Source: Gammaproteobacteria bacterium (lineage in GTDB: Bacteria; Pseudomonadota; Gammaproteobacteria; Chromatiales; Chromatiaceae). Taken from it: a stretch of DNA of 64,000 bases. The first letter of the stretch is position 1. Each line of letters begins with the position of its first letter. Below are positions 19,220 through 27,787 of this stretch, piece after piece. The DNA lies in contig JAABTK010000010.1 of the NCBI GenBank assembly GCA_011389885.1, forward strand, positions 1 to 64,000, given 5' to 3'. Below the pieces are notes generated by a model, which was not told the origin of the DNA, made no database searches, and worked only from the letters and a program-made list of their open reading frames with translations. The position numbers were made by a program, and so were the translations under genes.

Positions 19220-19415
19220 GCCGGCGGGCCGGCGCGGACCCGGTTGCGCCGGCGTCTCGGTAACCGGCGCCGGCTTCGCGAGCGGCGCCGAATAGCGGGC
19301 GATGTGGCCTAATTTAGGACCGCAGAGGGCGCAGGGATGCGTTTCGGTTGAAAGCGCAGGCGGTGCATTTTAGAGTAGGGAACACGGCTAATCGGTTCAC
19401 GGGCGTCCCCCGCAC
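19220..19415. other. Short gap with GC-rich inverted repeats and one repeat remnant
   Basis: GCGCCGGCGTCTCGGTAACC and the following GGCGCCGGC can pair and may end the MFS transcript, though no T-run follows. Positions 19312-19350 hold a short TTTAGGACCGCAGAGGGCGC remnant of the dispersed repeat. Confidence 0.4.
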
Positions 19416-20609
19416 ATGTCAGCAATACGCATCACTCGAACCTTGCGCATCCCCGACCCGGTGCGCATCAATCGCTACCTCAAGGCCCCCGAGCTGGGGC
19501 CGCGGATCCTGTTTTTCAGCGGCGGCTCGGCCCTTACCGGATTGAGCCGAACGCTCAAGCGCTACACGCACAATTCCATCCATCTCGTCACGCCCTTCGA
19601 TTCCGGCGGCAGCTCGGCCAAGCTACGCAAGGCCTTCGGCATGCCCTCCATTGGCGATATACGCAGTCGCCTGATGGCGTTGGCCGATGAGAGCATCACC
19701 GGGCATCCGGAGATCTATCAGTTGTTCACCTACCGTCTGCCCGAAGACGAGCCCCCGGCGGCGCTGCGCAAGCAGCTCGAATCGCTGGCCAAGGGGAAGG
19801 CGCCGCTGGTCGCAGACATCTCCAATCCGATGCGACGGCTGATTGGTCACCAGCTTGGCTGGTTTTTGCAGGCGATGCCCGAGGGGTTCGATCTACGCGG
19901 CGCCAGTATCGGCAACTTAATCCTCGCCGGGGGGTATTTAAATCACCACCAGCACCTGGACCCGATCATCTTTTTGTTTTCCAAGCTGGTGAATGTCCAG
20001 GGCACGGTGCAGGCGCTGGTGAACGCGGACCTGCACCTGGCCGCAGAGCTGGAGGATGGCCGCATGGTGACCGGGCAACATCGCTTAACCGGAAAGGAAA
20101 CCCCGGCGCTGGACTCGCCGATCAAAACCCTGCTGCTGTCGAAAAGCCTGGACGAGTACCAACCGGCAGACGCCGAGTTGCGCAAGCAGACCCGCAAACT
20201 CATGCAGAGCGCCGAGCTGATTTGCTACCCCCCGGGGAGCTTCTATAGCAGCCTGCTAGCGAATCTGCTGCCGCGCGGTGTCAGCGAGGCGATTGCCGGT
20301 AACCATTGTCCCAAGGTGTATATCCCCAACCTGGGGCGCGACCCGGAGCAAATCGGCATGCACAGTGATCGCGGGCTGCAAACCCTGCTGGCGCAACTGC
20401 GCCGCGGGCTGCCCGAAGATAGACAGAACGCCGACCTACTGGACTTCGTGCTGCTCGACTCCGCCAACGCCAGCTATCCGGGGAAACTGTCGTCAAAGCT
20501 GCTAGCGGCCGAGGGCATTCAGGTCATTGAAGCCAAATTGGTGAGCAAACAAAGCGCGCCTCTATACGACCAAGAGCTATTGGTTTCGGCGCTCTTGTCC
20601 ATGACCTAA
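19416..20609 (+). CDS. CofD-like protein of the GAK-system type
   Basis: This is a 397-residue cytosolic protein of the CofD/YvcK superfamily. It has an N-terminal glycine-rich nucleotide-binding segment (ILFFSGGSALTGLSRTLKRY), followed by the switch TPFDSGGSSAKLRKAFGMP and the central GNLILAGGYL, all characteristic of 2-phospho-lactate transferase-like folds. The long DSANASYPGKLSSKLL end resembles the variant annotated as GAK-system CofD-like protein, which in other genomes sits with an ATP-grasp enzyme and small accessory proteins. None of those partners is visible here, so the substrate is unknown. No strong ribosome binding site precedes the ATG. Confidence 0.75.
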   Translation: MSAIRITRTLRIPDPVRINRYLKAPELGPRILFFSGGSALTGLSRTLKRYTHNSIHLVTPFDSGGSSAKLRKAFGMPSIGDIRSRLMALADESITGHPEIYQLFTYRLPEDEPPAALRKQLESLAKGKAPLVADISNPMRRLIGHQLGWFLQAMPEGFDLRGASIGNLILAGGYLNHHQHLDPIIFLFSKLVNVQGTVQALVNADLHLAAELEDGRMVTGQHRLTGKETPALDSPIKTLLLSKSLDEYQPADAELRKQTRKLMQSAELICYPPGSFYSSLLANLLPRGVSEAIAGNHCPKVYIPNLGRDPEQIGMHSDRGLQTLLAQLRRGLPEDRQNADLLDFVLLDSANASYPGKLSSKLLAAEGIQVIEAKLVSKQSAPLYDQELLVSALLSMT

Positions 20610-20650
20610 ACGCCGGCCATCTGTATTTATCTGTAGTTTTATTTGGTGCT

Positions 20651-20842
20651 TAGTGCTTAGTGGTTAGTGGTTAGTGGTTAGTGCTTAGTGGTTAGTGCTT
20701 AGTGGTTAGTGGTTAGTGGTTAGTGCTTAGTGCTTAGTGCTTAGTGCTTAGTGCTTAGTGCTTAGTGCTTAGTGGTTAGTGGTTAGTGGTTAGTGGTTAG
20801 TGGTTAGTGGTTAGTGCTTAGTGCTTAGTGCTTAGTGCTTAG
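20651..20842. repeat. Heptanucleotide tandem repeat array TAGTGST
   Basis: About 27 consecutive copies of TAGTGCT or TAGTGGT lie here without interruption, 40 bases after the CofD-like gene. The C/G variants are grouped, which suggests expansion by slippage. A 7-base unit is not frame-preserving and no ORF uses it. Confidence 0.97.
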
Positions 20843-21009
20843 GCCAGCGAAGCCCCCAAGCGTTGGTGATGCCTCAAGCCCGGCTAAAGCCTCGACCTCC
20901 CAAGCCTCTGCATCCTCTGCGCCCTCTGCGTTTCTAACCGCCGTGGTTTCCGCTACTTGCGCACAGGCAGGCGTATTAGGCGCAACTCAAGTCGGGTGCT
21001 GCAAGTCCC
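20843..21009. repeat. Dispersed repeat copy downstream of nth
   Basis: Read on the minus strand, CCTAATACGCCTGCCTGTGCGCAAG begins about 35 bases after the nth stop, then GGAAACCACGGCGGTTAGAAACGCAGAGGGC. It is the same polarity relative to the gene as the other copies. Confidence 0.65.
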
Positions 21010-21645
21010 TTAGGCGTCGGTTTTGTCTTTGAATTCACAAAGATCCTCAATGCTGCAGGATCCGCAGCGGGGCTTGCGGGCGATGCAGGTGTAACGGCCG
21101 TGCAGGATCAGCCAATGGTGGGCGTTGTGCAAGAACGCCCTGGGGGTCAGTCGGAGCAGGCGCTTTTCCACCTCCAGCGGGGTCTTGCCGGGGGCGATGC
21201 GGGTGCGGTTGGCCACCCGAAAGATATGCGTGTCCACCGCCATCGTCGGCTGGCCGAAGGCGGTGTTCAAAATGACGTTGGCGGTCTTGCGCCCCACGCC
21301 CGGCAGGGCCTCCAGCGCCGCCCGCTCCGACGGCACCGCCCCGCCGTGTTGATCGAGCAGGATCTTGCAGGTCTGCATAATCGCCTTGGCCTTGTTGTTG
21401 AAAAGGCCGATGGTCTGGATGTGCGCCTTCAGACCCGCTTCCCCCAGCGCCAGGACCGCCGCCGGGCTATTGGCCGCCGGGAACAACCGCGCCGTGGCCT
21501 TATTCACCCCCTTGTCGGTGGCCTGGGCGGATAGCACCACCGCCACCAGAAGCTCAAAGGGGGTGCTGTAATTCAACTCCGTAGTCGGCTGCGGGTTCTG
21601 CTCCCGCAGGCGCTCGAAAATGGCCTGACGCTTGGCTTGGTTCAT
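21010..21645 (-). CDS. nth: Endonuclease III
   Basis: This is a 211-residue DNA glycosylase/AP lyase. The helix-hairpin-helix LPGVGRKTANVIL carries the catalytic Lys and VDTHIFRVANR carries the catalytic Asp. The C-terminal C-x6-C-x2-C-x5-C binds the 4Fe-4S cluster (CIARKPRC onward). It removes oxidised pyrimidines. I chose the ATG at 21645, which matches the usual N-terminus. The longer reading to 21756 only adds translated repeat sequence. The neighbours give no operon clue (rsx/rnf genes, a common partner, are absent). Confidence 0.96.
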   Translation of the reverse strand: MNQAKRQAIFERLREQNPQPTTELNYSTPFELLVAVVLSAQATDKGVNKATARLFPAANSPAAVLALGEAGLKAHIQTIGLFNNKAKAIMQTCKILLDQHGGAVPSERAALEALPGVGRKTANVILNTAFGQPTMAVDTHIFRVANRTRIAPGKTPLEVEKRLLRLTPRAFLHNAHHWLILHGRYTCIARKPRCGSCSIEDLCEFKDKTDA

Positions 21646-21812
21646 GTTGCATATAACGCGGCGTGCGCAAAGGGTCGCAAGGCGCGCGGCGAACCGCAGG
21701 GGCGTCTCAGGTTCCGCCCGTAGCGAAGTGAGTAGTCGCGTCCATTCGCGGTCCACAACCCCGCTTCGCCTGTGTGTTTGCGCTATTCAGCAAGGCCGCA
21801 CCGGGCTTCGGC
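21646..21812. repeat. Short gap with repeat fragments
   Basis: It includes CGCGTCCATTCGCGGTCC (about 21737-21755), a copy of the segment expanded at 55757-55997, and TCAGGTTCCGCCYSTAGCGAAGTGAGTA, also seen near 12799. No gene is evident. Confidence 0.5.
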
Positions 21813-22520
21813 TCAGTCGGGATAGCGTTCGGAGATCTTCAACATCCGCTCCTCGGCCTCGAAGATCTGTTCCTCGCCGAGTAGGCGCGAGGTCTCGCGG
21901 CGATGGCCGGCGGCCTCGGGGTGGCCGCCGTATTCGGCCAGGCTGAACCAAACGAAGGCCTCTTGCGGATTCCGAATCACCCCCAGGCCTTCGCTATAGA
22001 GCCGCCCCAGCACCCACTGAGGGCCGGGCTCGCCGTGCTCGGCCAAGGGCCGGCAGAGGTCCACCGCATCGGCGTAGTTTTGACCCTCGAAGGCCGCGAT
22101 GCATTCGACCGCCTCGTCCGCGGGCTGCGCATCCGGGCCCTGATCGGCGGATGCTTCCACCTTGGCGCCAAAGGTCTCGACCAGGTCCGGGCAGGAATAG
22201 GCATAGCCCTTCCTGAGCCGATTGAGCCAAATGCGGGTGGTGTCGCGGGTCTCGTAGCGCACGGCCACCGCGTCGCAACGGGCGGTGCGCTCGGCCTGAA
22301 TCTGCTCCACGGCGGCGCGCCGCGAGGGATCTTCGGCGTGGGCCTGAAGGTAGTCGGTAAGCGGATCGATATAGGGCTGAGCCAGCAGCCGGGCGACCTC
22401 GTCCGCCGGATCGGCGGAGGCCTGCTGCGAGGCGTCATCCGGCATAATCGACGGTGCGGTGCAGCCCCCGAGGGCCAAGGCCAGGGCGAGTGCGGAGGCG
22501 GCGGTGAATCGGTTTCGCAT
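21813..22520 (-). CDS. Putative lipoprotein with Sel1-like repeat
   Basis: This is a 235-residue protein with a lipoprotein signal (ALALALALGGC, Cys about residue 20), so outer- or inner-membrane anchored in the periplasm. Residues 130-210 contain a Sel1/TPR-like stretch: CIAAFEGQNYADAVDLCRPL, LGRLYSEGLGVIRNPQEAF, WFSLAEYGGHPEA. Such repeats mediate protein contacts. Four or more Cys in the mature part may form disulfides. The ATG at 22520 is preferred over a GTG at 22523. It follows the 22536 gene by 15 bases and is probably in one operon with it. Confidence 0.75.
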   Translation of the reverse strand: MRNRFTAASALALALALGGCTAPSIMPDDASQQASADPADEVARLLAQPYIDPLTDYLQAHAEDPSRRAAVEQIQAERTARCDAVAVRYETRDTTRIWLNRLRKGYAYSCPDLVETFGAKVEASADQGPDAQPADEAVECIAAFEGQNYADAVDLCRPLAEHGEPGPQWVLGRLYSEGLGVIRNPQEAFVWFSLAEYGGHPEAAGHRRETSRLLGEEQIFEAEERMLKISERYPD

Positions 22521-22535
22521 CACGTTAAACTCCGG

Positions 22536-23207
22536 TTAGCGGTCGGCCCGTTGGCGGGCGATTTGCAGGGCTTCCAGCGCCTTCATGGCGCGCCAATCGT
22601 ATTGCCCGCCGTTGCTGAGCCCCGCCTGCTTGGCCTTTTCCAGCCGGTTGCGTGCAATGCCCAAGGCCACTTGGGTTTTCAGGTTCAGGCCGGTTTGCTG
22701 CTCCAGTGCATCCACGCCGTCGCTGGCCTGGCGGAAAAAGCACTCGCCCTGGTCCCAAGGACCGCCCGCGGCGGAGGCCTCCACCTGGCCCCAGGGGCCG
22801 GTCGCGGCGGCGCTCAGTTCGGCCAAATGGTCGTCGATCAACCACACCAGGTCGCTGAGCAGATAGCACTGGTCCTTGGAGTATGCGGGGCGGGCGACCA
22901 AGGCCGCATCCGCCCCGAGCGCATAGACGCGAATCCATTCGCCGTCGTCGGCCGCATTGAGGGCCGCGGAAGGCAGGATCGCCACCGTGCCGGCCGCCGG
23001 CTCTGCGGCGATGCGGCGAAGGTTCGCCGCGGTCCCCTCGGTGGCCACGGCGGTGATGGACAGATTGCCCTGCGCCCCCAGGCCGGCGATGTCGTCCGCC
23101 ATGCGTTGGGCCGGGCTGCCGGCGGCGCCGCCCAGGACTTGGAGTTCGGCGGCCGTGGCAAGGCTGCACCAGAGAAAGGCCGCGGAAAGGGCAAACAACG
23201 GTTTCAT
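22536..23207 (-). CDS. Periplasmic protein of unknown function
   Basis: This is a 223-residue protein with a clear signal peptide (MKPLFALSAAFLWCSLATAA). The mature start (ELQVLGGAAGSPAQRMADDI, then GNLSITAVATEGTAANLRRI and TVAILPSAALNA) resembles the first lobe of TAXI/ABC-type periplasmic binding proteins, with an address-like pattern seen in TRAP-TAXI receptors. It is too short for a full receptor and the second half is helical. It probably forms an operon with the downstream Sel1-type lipoprotein. The function is unknown. I chose the start at 23207 because upstream sequence is repeat-like and Arg-rich. Confidence 0.65.
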   Translation of the reverse strand: MKPLFALSAAFLWCSLATAAELQVLGGAAGSPAQRMADDIAGLGAQGNLSITAVATEGTAANLRRIAAEPAAGTVAILPSAALNAADDGEWIRVYALGADAALVARPAYSKDQCYLLSDLVWLIDDHLAELSAAATGPWGQVEASAAGGPWDQGECFFRQASDGVDALEQQTGLNLKTQVALGIARNRLEKAKQAGLSNGGQYDWRAMKALEALQIARQRADR

Positions 23208-24241
23208 TGTTCGTATCCTTGATTTAAAGGAACTGCGTTGGATGGCGAAGTGTGAACTGATTCGGCTATTTTGGTGAACAAAGGCGGACTCTGCAAGCAG
23301 AAATATACGACCACCGCCCGGATCGAGGTCATCGGTCGCTTGCGACAGCCTCGTGCGCCTGCGCGTTGATGGCAGAAACAACGGCTGTTTAGCAACGCAG
23401 CGCACATAGCGGACCGCAGAGAGCGCGGCGGGTTCTTTGGCGCCGCTGGTCCCCGTTCCAGAGGGCCTTGGGGACGAGCCTGCACCGATCCATCGCTTGC
23501 GGGAGCGGCTTGCAGCCGCGATCAAGCCGCTTTGGCGGCTTGTCCCGGGCGTTTGCAGCGGACCAGAGGCCGCCATCGCGGATGCAATCCGCTCCCACGG
23601 TTGTTGCGGACCGAGTACAGCCGCGCCTAAGTCTCGAAAACAGCCCGGGCGCTCGCGGAACGCAGGGCGCGCGGAGAACCGCAGAGAGGCGTTTCGATTG
23701 AAAGGATCAGCGCCGCACCCGACATCCGCCGCTTCGGCGGCGAATGCACCTCGCTGCCCGCCCCCTATATGACCGCGGGCTCGGGGCGTACCCGCCTTGG
23801 CCTGGGCGCGTAGCCGGAAACCCGCACAGGCCGAGGGCGGTGCTCCAAGCGGCTAGGCGAGGCTTCAGCGCCGGACGGGCATCTCCGCCCTGGAACGCGG
23901 GGACGATCCGGCAAAACCGCCTCCGCGCTCTCTGCGTTCCTAAATGGCGTTGTTTCCGGTCGTTGTGCGCAGGCGTTCTAAAAGGCGTCTGCAAATGGTC
24001 TCCACCCCCAGCGCAGCGCCGTCGCTCGTTATCGCCTTGGCCTCCAGGCCCGGGCCCCTCTTGGGCGTTTTTTTCGCTCCTAAAGCCAAATTTCCGAAAA
24101 TGGCAACCGACTGTTATTCACAAGCCTAATCAACCGGTTATAAAAAGCATTGCAAAGTGTTGATTATTAACTAAAATTACCTGTATTGACAGTATGGCCG
24201 CCGGGGTTTCCGTGCGACCGGGAAAAGAGAGGGGTTGACGC
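23208..24241. repeat. Long intergenic repeat mosaic upstream of the LbtU-like gene
   Basis: This kilobase gap holds no supported gene. Between about 23385 and 23960 it is dispersed-repeat sequence: GACCGCAGAGAGCGC, TACAGCCGCGCCTAAGTCTCG, AACGCAGGGCGCGCGGAG and the GCTCTCTGCGTTCC segment. The last 140 bases are AT-rich (TGATTATTAACTAAAATTA near 24160-24178) and should carry the promoter of the porin gene. A Fur site there is possible but the match to GATAATGAT repeats is weak. Confidence 0.6.
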
Positions 24242-25327
24242 ATGAATACGACTACAGAGAATCGCGCCTTTACACCCAGTCGGTGCCGGCGCAAGGCCCT
24301 GGCGCTGGGGATCGCCATGGTTTTGGCCGCGCCGGGATGGGCGGACGAACAGGGCGCAGCGGACGAGATGGGTCCCCCAGAGGCGGAGGTCGCGGCCCCG
24401 GCGCCGGCGGGCATCGCCAACAGTTGGGCCGACTCGGTGCAGGTCAGCGGGGTCGTGGAGGTGGAGGCGGGCGCTTGGGACGGCGATCACGAGTCCGGCT
24501 CGGATTTGTCCTTGGCTACGGTGGAGCTGGGCGTGGACGCCAAGGTGAACGCCTACACCGAGGCCCACCTGTTGCTACTGTACGAAGAGGGCGAGAACGA
24601 CGACGAAATCGCGTTAGATGAAGGGATTATCACCATCGCCCATCCCGCCATGGGCCCCGCCTATCTGAGCGCCGGGCGCATGTATGTGCCGTTCGGAAGC
24701 TTCGCCACCCAGATGGTTTCCGACCCGCTCACCCTGGAGATCGGCGAAACCGGCGAAACCGCGGTGCTATTCGGTTACGAGGGCGATCAAGGGCTGTACG
24801 GCTCCCTGTATCTGTTTAACGGCGACACCCGGGACGGCGGCGACGATACCATCGAGCACTGGGGCGGCAACATCGGCTACACCTGGGGCGATGATTTACG
24901 CGGCCTGGAGATGGGCGCCAGCTATATCAGCAGCATCGGCGACAGCGACGGCCTGGATCTGCGGGAGGTGGCGGACTACGAGGGCGGCCTCGGCGTGCAT
25001 GCGACGGCGCACGCGGGGCGGTTCACAGTGGTGGCGGAATATGTGGCCGCCATGGGCGACCTGGCAGGCCCCGGGACCGAGGTTGCGGCCTGGAACCTGG
25101 AGGCCGGATACCACTTCGACATCGCGGAACGCCCCTCCACCGTGGCGCTGGGCTATCAGCAGACCGAAGACGGCGAGGCCTTCGGGCTGCCCGAGACCCG
25201 GGTGCTGGCGGCGCTATCGGTGGACGTGTTGGACAACACCGCCATCGGCCTGGAGTGGGCGCGGGACGAGTTCTACGACGACACCGAAAACGACACCACT
25301 ACGGTGCAGTTGGCGGCGGAGTTTTGA
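24242..25327 (+). CDS. LbtU family siderophore porin-like outer membrane protein
   Basis: This is a 361-residue outer-membrane beta-barrel. After a signal peptide (residues 18-35, ALALGIAMVLAAPGWA) and a short Pro/Ala linker, the barrel starts with SVQVSGVVEVEAGAW and continues as alternating strands, with LDEGIITIAHPAMGPAYLSAGRMYVPFGSF and a terminal strand TTTVQLAAEF ending in Phe. This order matches proteins related to Legionella LbtU, a TonB-independent receptor for the siderophore legiobactin. The mature protein is strikingly acidic. Substrate and iron regulation are inferred. It is monocistronic. The TGA stop directly abuts a dispersed-repeat copy. Confidence 0.8.
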   Translation: MNTTTENRAFTPSRCRRKALALGIAMVLAAPGWADEQGAADEMGPPEAEVAAPAPAGIANSWADSVQVSGVVEVEAGAWDGDHESGSDLSLATVELGVDAKVNAYTEAHLLLLYEEGENDDEIALDEGIITIAHPAMGPAYLSAGRMYVPFGSFATQMVSDPLTLEIGETGETAVLFGYEGDQGLYGSLYLFNGDTRDGGDDTIEHWGGNIGYTWGDDLRGLEMGASYISSIGDSDGLDLREVADYEGGLGVHATAHAGRFTVVAEYVAAMGDLAGPGTEVAAWNLEAGYHFDIAERPSTVALGYQQTEDGEAFGLPETRVLAALSVDVLDNTAIGLEWARDEFYDDTENDTTTVQLAAEF

Positions 25328-26027
25328 CGCCTGTGCGCGAATAACGGCAACAACGGCTCATAGCCCGCGTGGGTCAGGCGCGCCAAAGACGAAACCTGCA
25401 TTCAGCGCCCGCCTTGCCGCGCGCCCAAGGCAAATAAGATAACGCAAAGACCGCCAAGGACGCGTCAAGGACGCGCCAAGGACGCGCCAAAGCGAAAGGG
25501 TGCGGCCCTTCTGTAACGACGGCTCAAAACGCAAGGTTAACCACTGCGGCCTTGGGGCTTGAGGCCCTAGTACAGCCGCGCCTGAGTATCGGAAACAACC
25601 CGGGCGCCCTCGGAACGCAGGGCGCGCGGAGGGCCGCGGAGGGCGCAAAGAGGTATTGCGATTGCATGCTCGGGTAACCAGGAATTCTCTCACAGGGGCG
25701 CGGGGCGCACGGAGAAATCCCTCTGTGACCTCCGTGCCTCGGTGGGAAAATCCCAGGCTCGGTTTGGCGCAGGCGTACTAGGAGTGAGTATTTGCGTCCA
25801 TTCGCGGTTCAATGGCCCGTCTCGGCCCGCTCCCGCACGGGCGCAAAGGGCAAAGGCGCTCCTTAGTCCCAAGGCCGAAAACAGGGCCGAGCAGTCGAAG
25901 CGCAGGGCACACGAAGAACCGCACAGCCCGAGGGCTGTACTCCAAGGCGGCTCGGGTCAAGCAAAACCCCCTCCGCGCCCTCTGCGTTCCTAAAAACCGT
26001 TGTTTCCGTGATTTGTGCGCAGGCGCA
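25328..26027. repeat. Intergenic repeat mosaic between porin and btuD
   Basis: The first unit reads TGACGCCTGTGCGCGAATAACGGCAACAACGG from the porin stop. A 12-bp tandem (CAAGGACGCGYC, about 25455-25492, three copies) follows. A TAGTACAGCCGCGCCTGAG unit lies at about 25569. On the minus strand a unit begins at the btuD TAG (26030) with TAGTGCGCCTGCGCAC. No gene is supported. Confidence 0.7.
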
Positions 26028-26795
26028 CTAGCCGGTTTGAATCCGCTCCCAACCCAAATCCAGGGGACCGCCGGTCTCGGCATGCAGCCGCAGGCCGTAC
26101 ACCCGGGCCAGGTTCTCCGCGCTCAACACCTGCTCCGGCGGGCCGAGGGCGCGCATTCGGCCTTGATCCAACAGCAACAGCCGGTGGCAGAACCGCGCCG
26201 CAAGGCGCAGGTCGTGCAACACCGTCAGCGCACTGCCGCCGTTGGCGCAGTGGGCGCGAAACAGCTCCATAATCTGTAATTGATGCGCCGGGTCGAGGGC
26301 GGCCACCGGCTCGTCCGCCAACAGCAGTTCGGGCTCCCCGGCCAGCGCGCGGGCGATCAGGGCGCGCGCCTTCTCGCCCCCGGACAGGGTATCGAAGGGG
26401 CGCTCGGCCAGCCCCGTCAGGTCCGTCGCGGCCAACACCCGGGCGATAATGGCGGCATCCTCGGGGCCGCTCTCCTGCCAAGGGGCGAGATGCGGCAGGC
26501 GGCCCAGCGCCGCCAAGCGGGCCACGGGGATCGGCCAGTGGCTGTGACCGCCCTGTTCCAAATACGCGATGCGGCGGGCGCGCTCGGCGGCCGGCATTGC
26601 GGCCAACGGACGCCCGTGCAAGGTCAGCTCGCCGGAATAGGCTTGCAGGCCGGCGATGACCCGCAGCAGGGTGGATTTCCCCGCGCCGTTAGGCCCCACC
26701 AAGCCCAGCAGCTCGCCGCGGCGGGCGCTGAACCCCGCCCCGCTCAACACCAGCCGGCCGCCGAGCCGGGCCGAGATCCGCGACGCCGTAATCAC
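26028..26795 (-). CDS. btuD: Cobalamin ABC transporter ATPase
   Basis: This is a 255-residue ABC ATPase of the FecE/BtuD type. It has Walker A GPNGAGKSTLLRVIAGL, signature LSGGEKARALIARAL, Walker B LLLADEPVAALDP and the H-loop VLHDLRLAARF. It energises import of cobalamin through BtuC. The start is GTG, overlapping the btuC stop (GTGA). It is the last gene of the riboswitch-controlled operon. The name rests on context with btuB, btuC, btuF and the cobalamin riboswitch. The ATPase itself does not differ clearly from iron-siderophore ATPases. Confidence 0.9.
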   Translation of the reverse strand: MITASRISARLGGRLVLSGAGFSARRGELLGLVGPNGAGKSTLLRVIAGLQAYSGELTLHGRPLAAMPAAERARRIAYLEQGGHSHWPIPVARLAALGRLPHLAPWQESGPEDAAIIARVLAATDLTGLAERPFDTLSGGEKARALIARALAGEPELLLADEPVAALDPAHQLQIMELFRAHCANGGSALTVLHDLRLAARFCHRLLLLDQGRMRALGPPEQVLSAENLARVYGLRLHAETGGPLDLGWERIQTG

Positions 26796-27787
26796 AGGGC
26801 GCGCTCCCGCGTGCGCAGAATCAGATACAGGAAAAAAGGCCCGCCCACCAGCGCAGTCACCACCCCCAGCTTAAGGTCCGTGCCCGCGGGCATCAAGCGC
26901 ACCGTAAGATCCGCCGCCAACAGCAGCGCCGCGCCAGCCAAGGCGCTGGGCCACAGCAGGGCGCCCGGGCGATAGGCCACCAGCGGACGCATCAGGTGCG
27001 GCGCCACCAGGCCCACAAACCCCACGGCGCCAATCACCGCCACCGCCGAACCCACGGCCAGGGCAATGGCCACGAACAGCCGCAGTCGCAGCCCATGCGG
27101 GTCCATGCCCAGGGTTTGCGCCGTCTCCTCGCCCAGGGTCAGGGCATCCAGCCGCCGCCCGCAGCCGACCAGCAACAGCCAACCAAGCAAGGTGCCGGGG
27201 AGCAGGAACCACAGGTCCTGAAAACTGCGATTGGCGGCCGAACCCAGCAGCCAAAGCAGGATCTCCTGCACCGCATAGGGGCTGGGGGCCAGGTTCAACA
27301 ACAGCGCGATCAGCGCCGCGGCGAAGCTATTGATCGCCACCCCGGCGAGGATCACCGTGGCCACCCCGGCGGCCCGCCCGGCCAACAGATACACCGCCGC
27401 AGTGGCGGCCAAGGCCCCGAGAAACCCGCCCGCCGGCAGCGCCGGCGGCCAGGCCGCGGCGAAGCCGAAATAGAGCGCGGTCACCGCGCCCAACGCCGCG
27501 CCATTGGCGCTGCCCACCAGCTCCGGGCTGGCCAACGGATTGCGCAACAGCCCCTGCATGGCCGCCCCGCAGAGCCCCAAGGAGGCCCCGGCAAAGGCCA
27601 CGATCAAGGTCCGCGGCAGGCGCACCTCGCCGAGGATCAGCCACGCAAGCTCCGGGTCGGTCGCGATGCGGCGCCAAATGCCTTCCTGCCACGACCAGGC
27701 CCCGGAACTCACCGCCAGGCCAGCGACAAACAAGCCCAGGGTCAGGCCCCCGAGGATCGCCAGCCAGGCGCCGCCGGAAGGCCTCAA
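26792..27787 (-). CDS. btuC: Cobalamin ABC transporter permease
   Basis: This is a 331-residue FecCD-family permease with ten predicted membrane helices. It has the conserved LRLPRTL-like motif (VRLPRTLIVAFAGASLGLCG), then MQGLLRNPLASPELVG and VGFVGLVAPHLMRPLVAYR, the coupling region to the ATPase. I chose a TTG start at 27787 because it overlaps the btuF stop (TTGA) and gives the standard family length. The open frame extends to 28048, but that stretch is out-of-frame btuF sequence. No suitable ATG exists. Confidence 0.9.
   Translation of the reverse strand: MRPSGGAWLAILGGLTLGLFVAGLAVSSGAWSWQEGIWRRIATDPELAWLILGEVRLPRTLIVAFAGASLGLCGAAMQGLLRNPLASPELVGSANGAALGAVTALYFGFAAAWPPALPAGGFLGALAATAAVYLLAGRAAGVATVILAGVAINSFAAALIALLLNLAPSPYAVQEILLWLLGSAANRSFQDLWFLLPGTLLGWLLLVGCGRRLDALTLGEETAQTLGMDPHGLRLRLFVAIALAVGSAVAVIGAVGFVGLVAPHLMRPLVAYRPGALLWPSALAGAALLLAADLTVRLMPAGTDLKLGVVTALVGGPFFLYLILRTRERAL

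Noticed and set aside
20651-20842. Possible CRISPR array
   Set aside because: The units are contiguous 7-mers with no spacers, and no cas genes are present.
24152-24178. Fur box upstream of the LbtU-like gene
   Set aside because: The AT-rich stretch matches the 19-bp Fur consensus too poorly to annotate. It is kept only as a remark.
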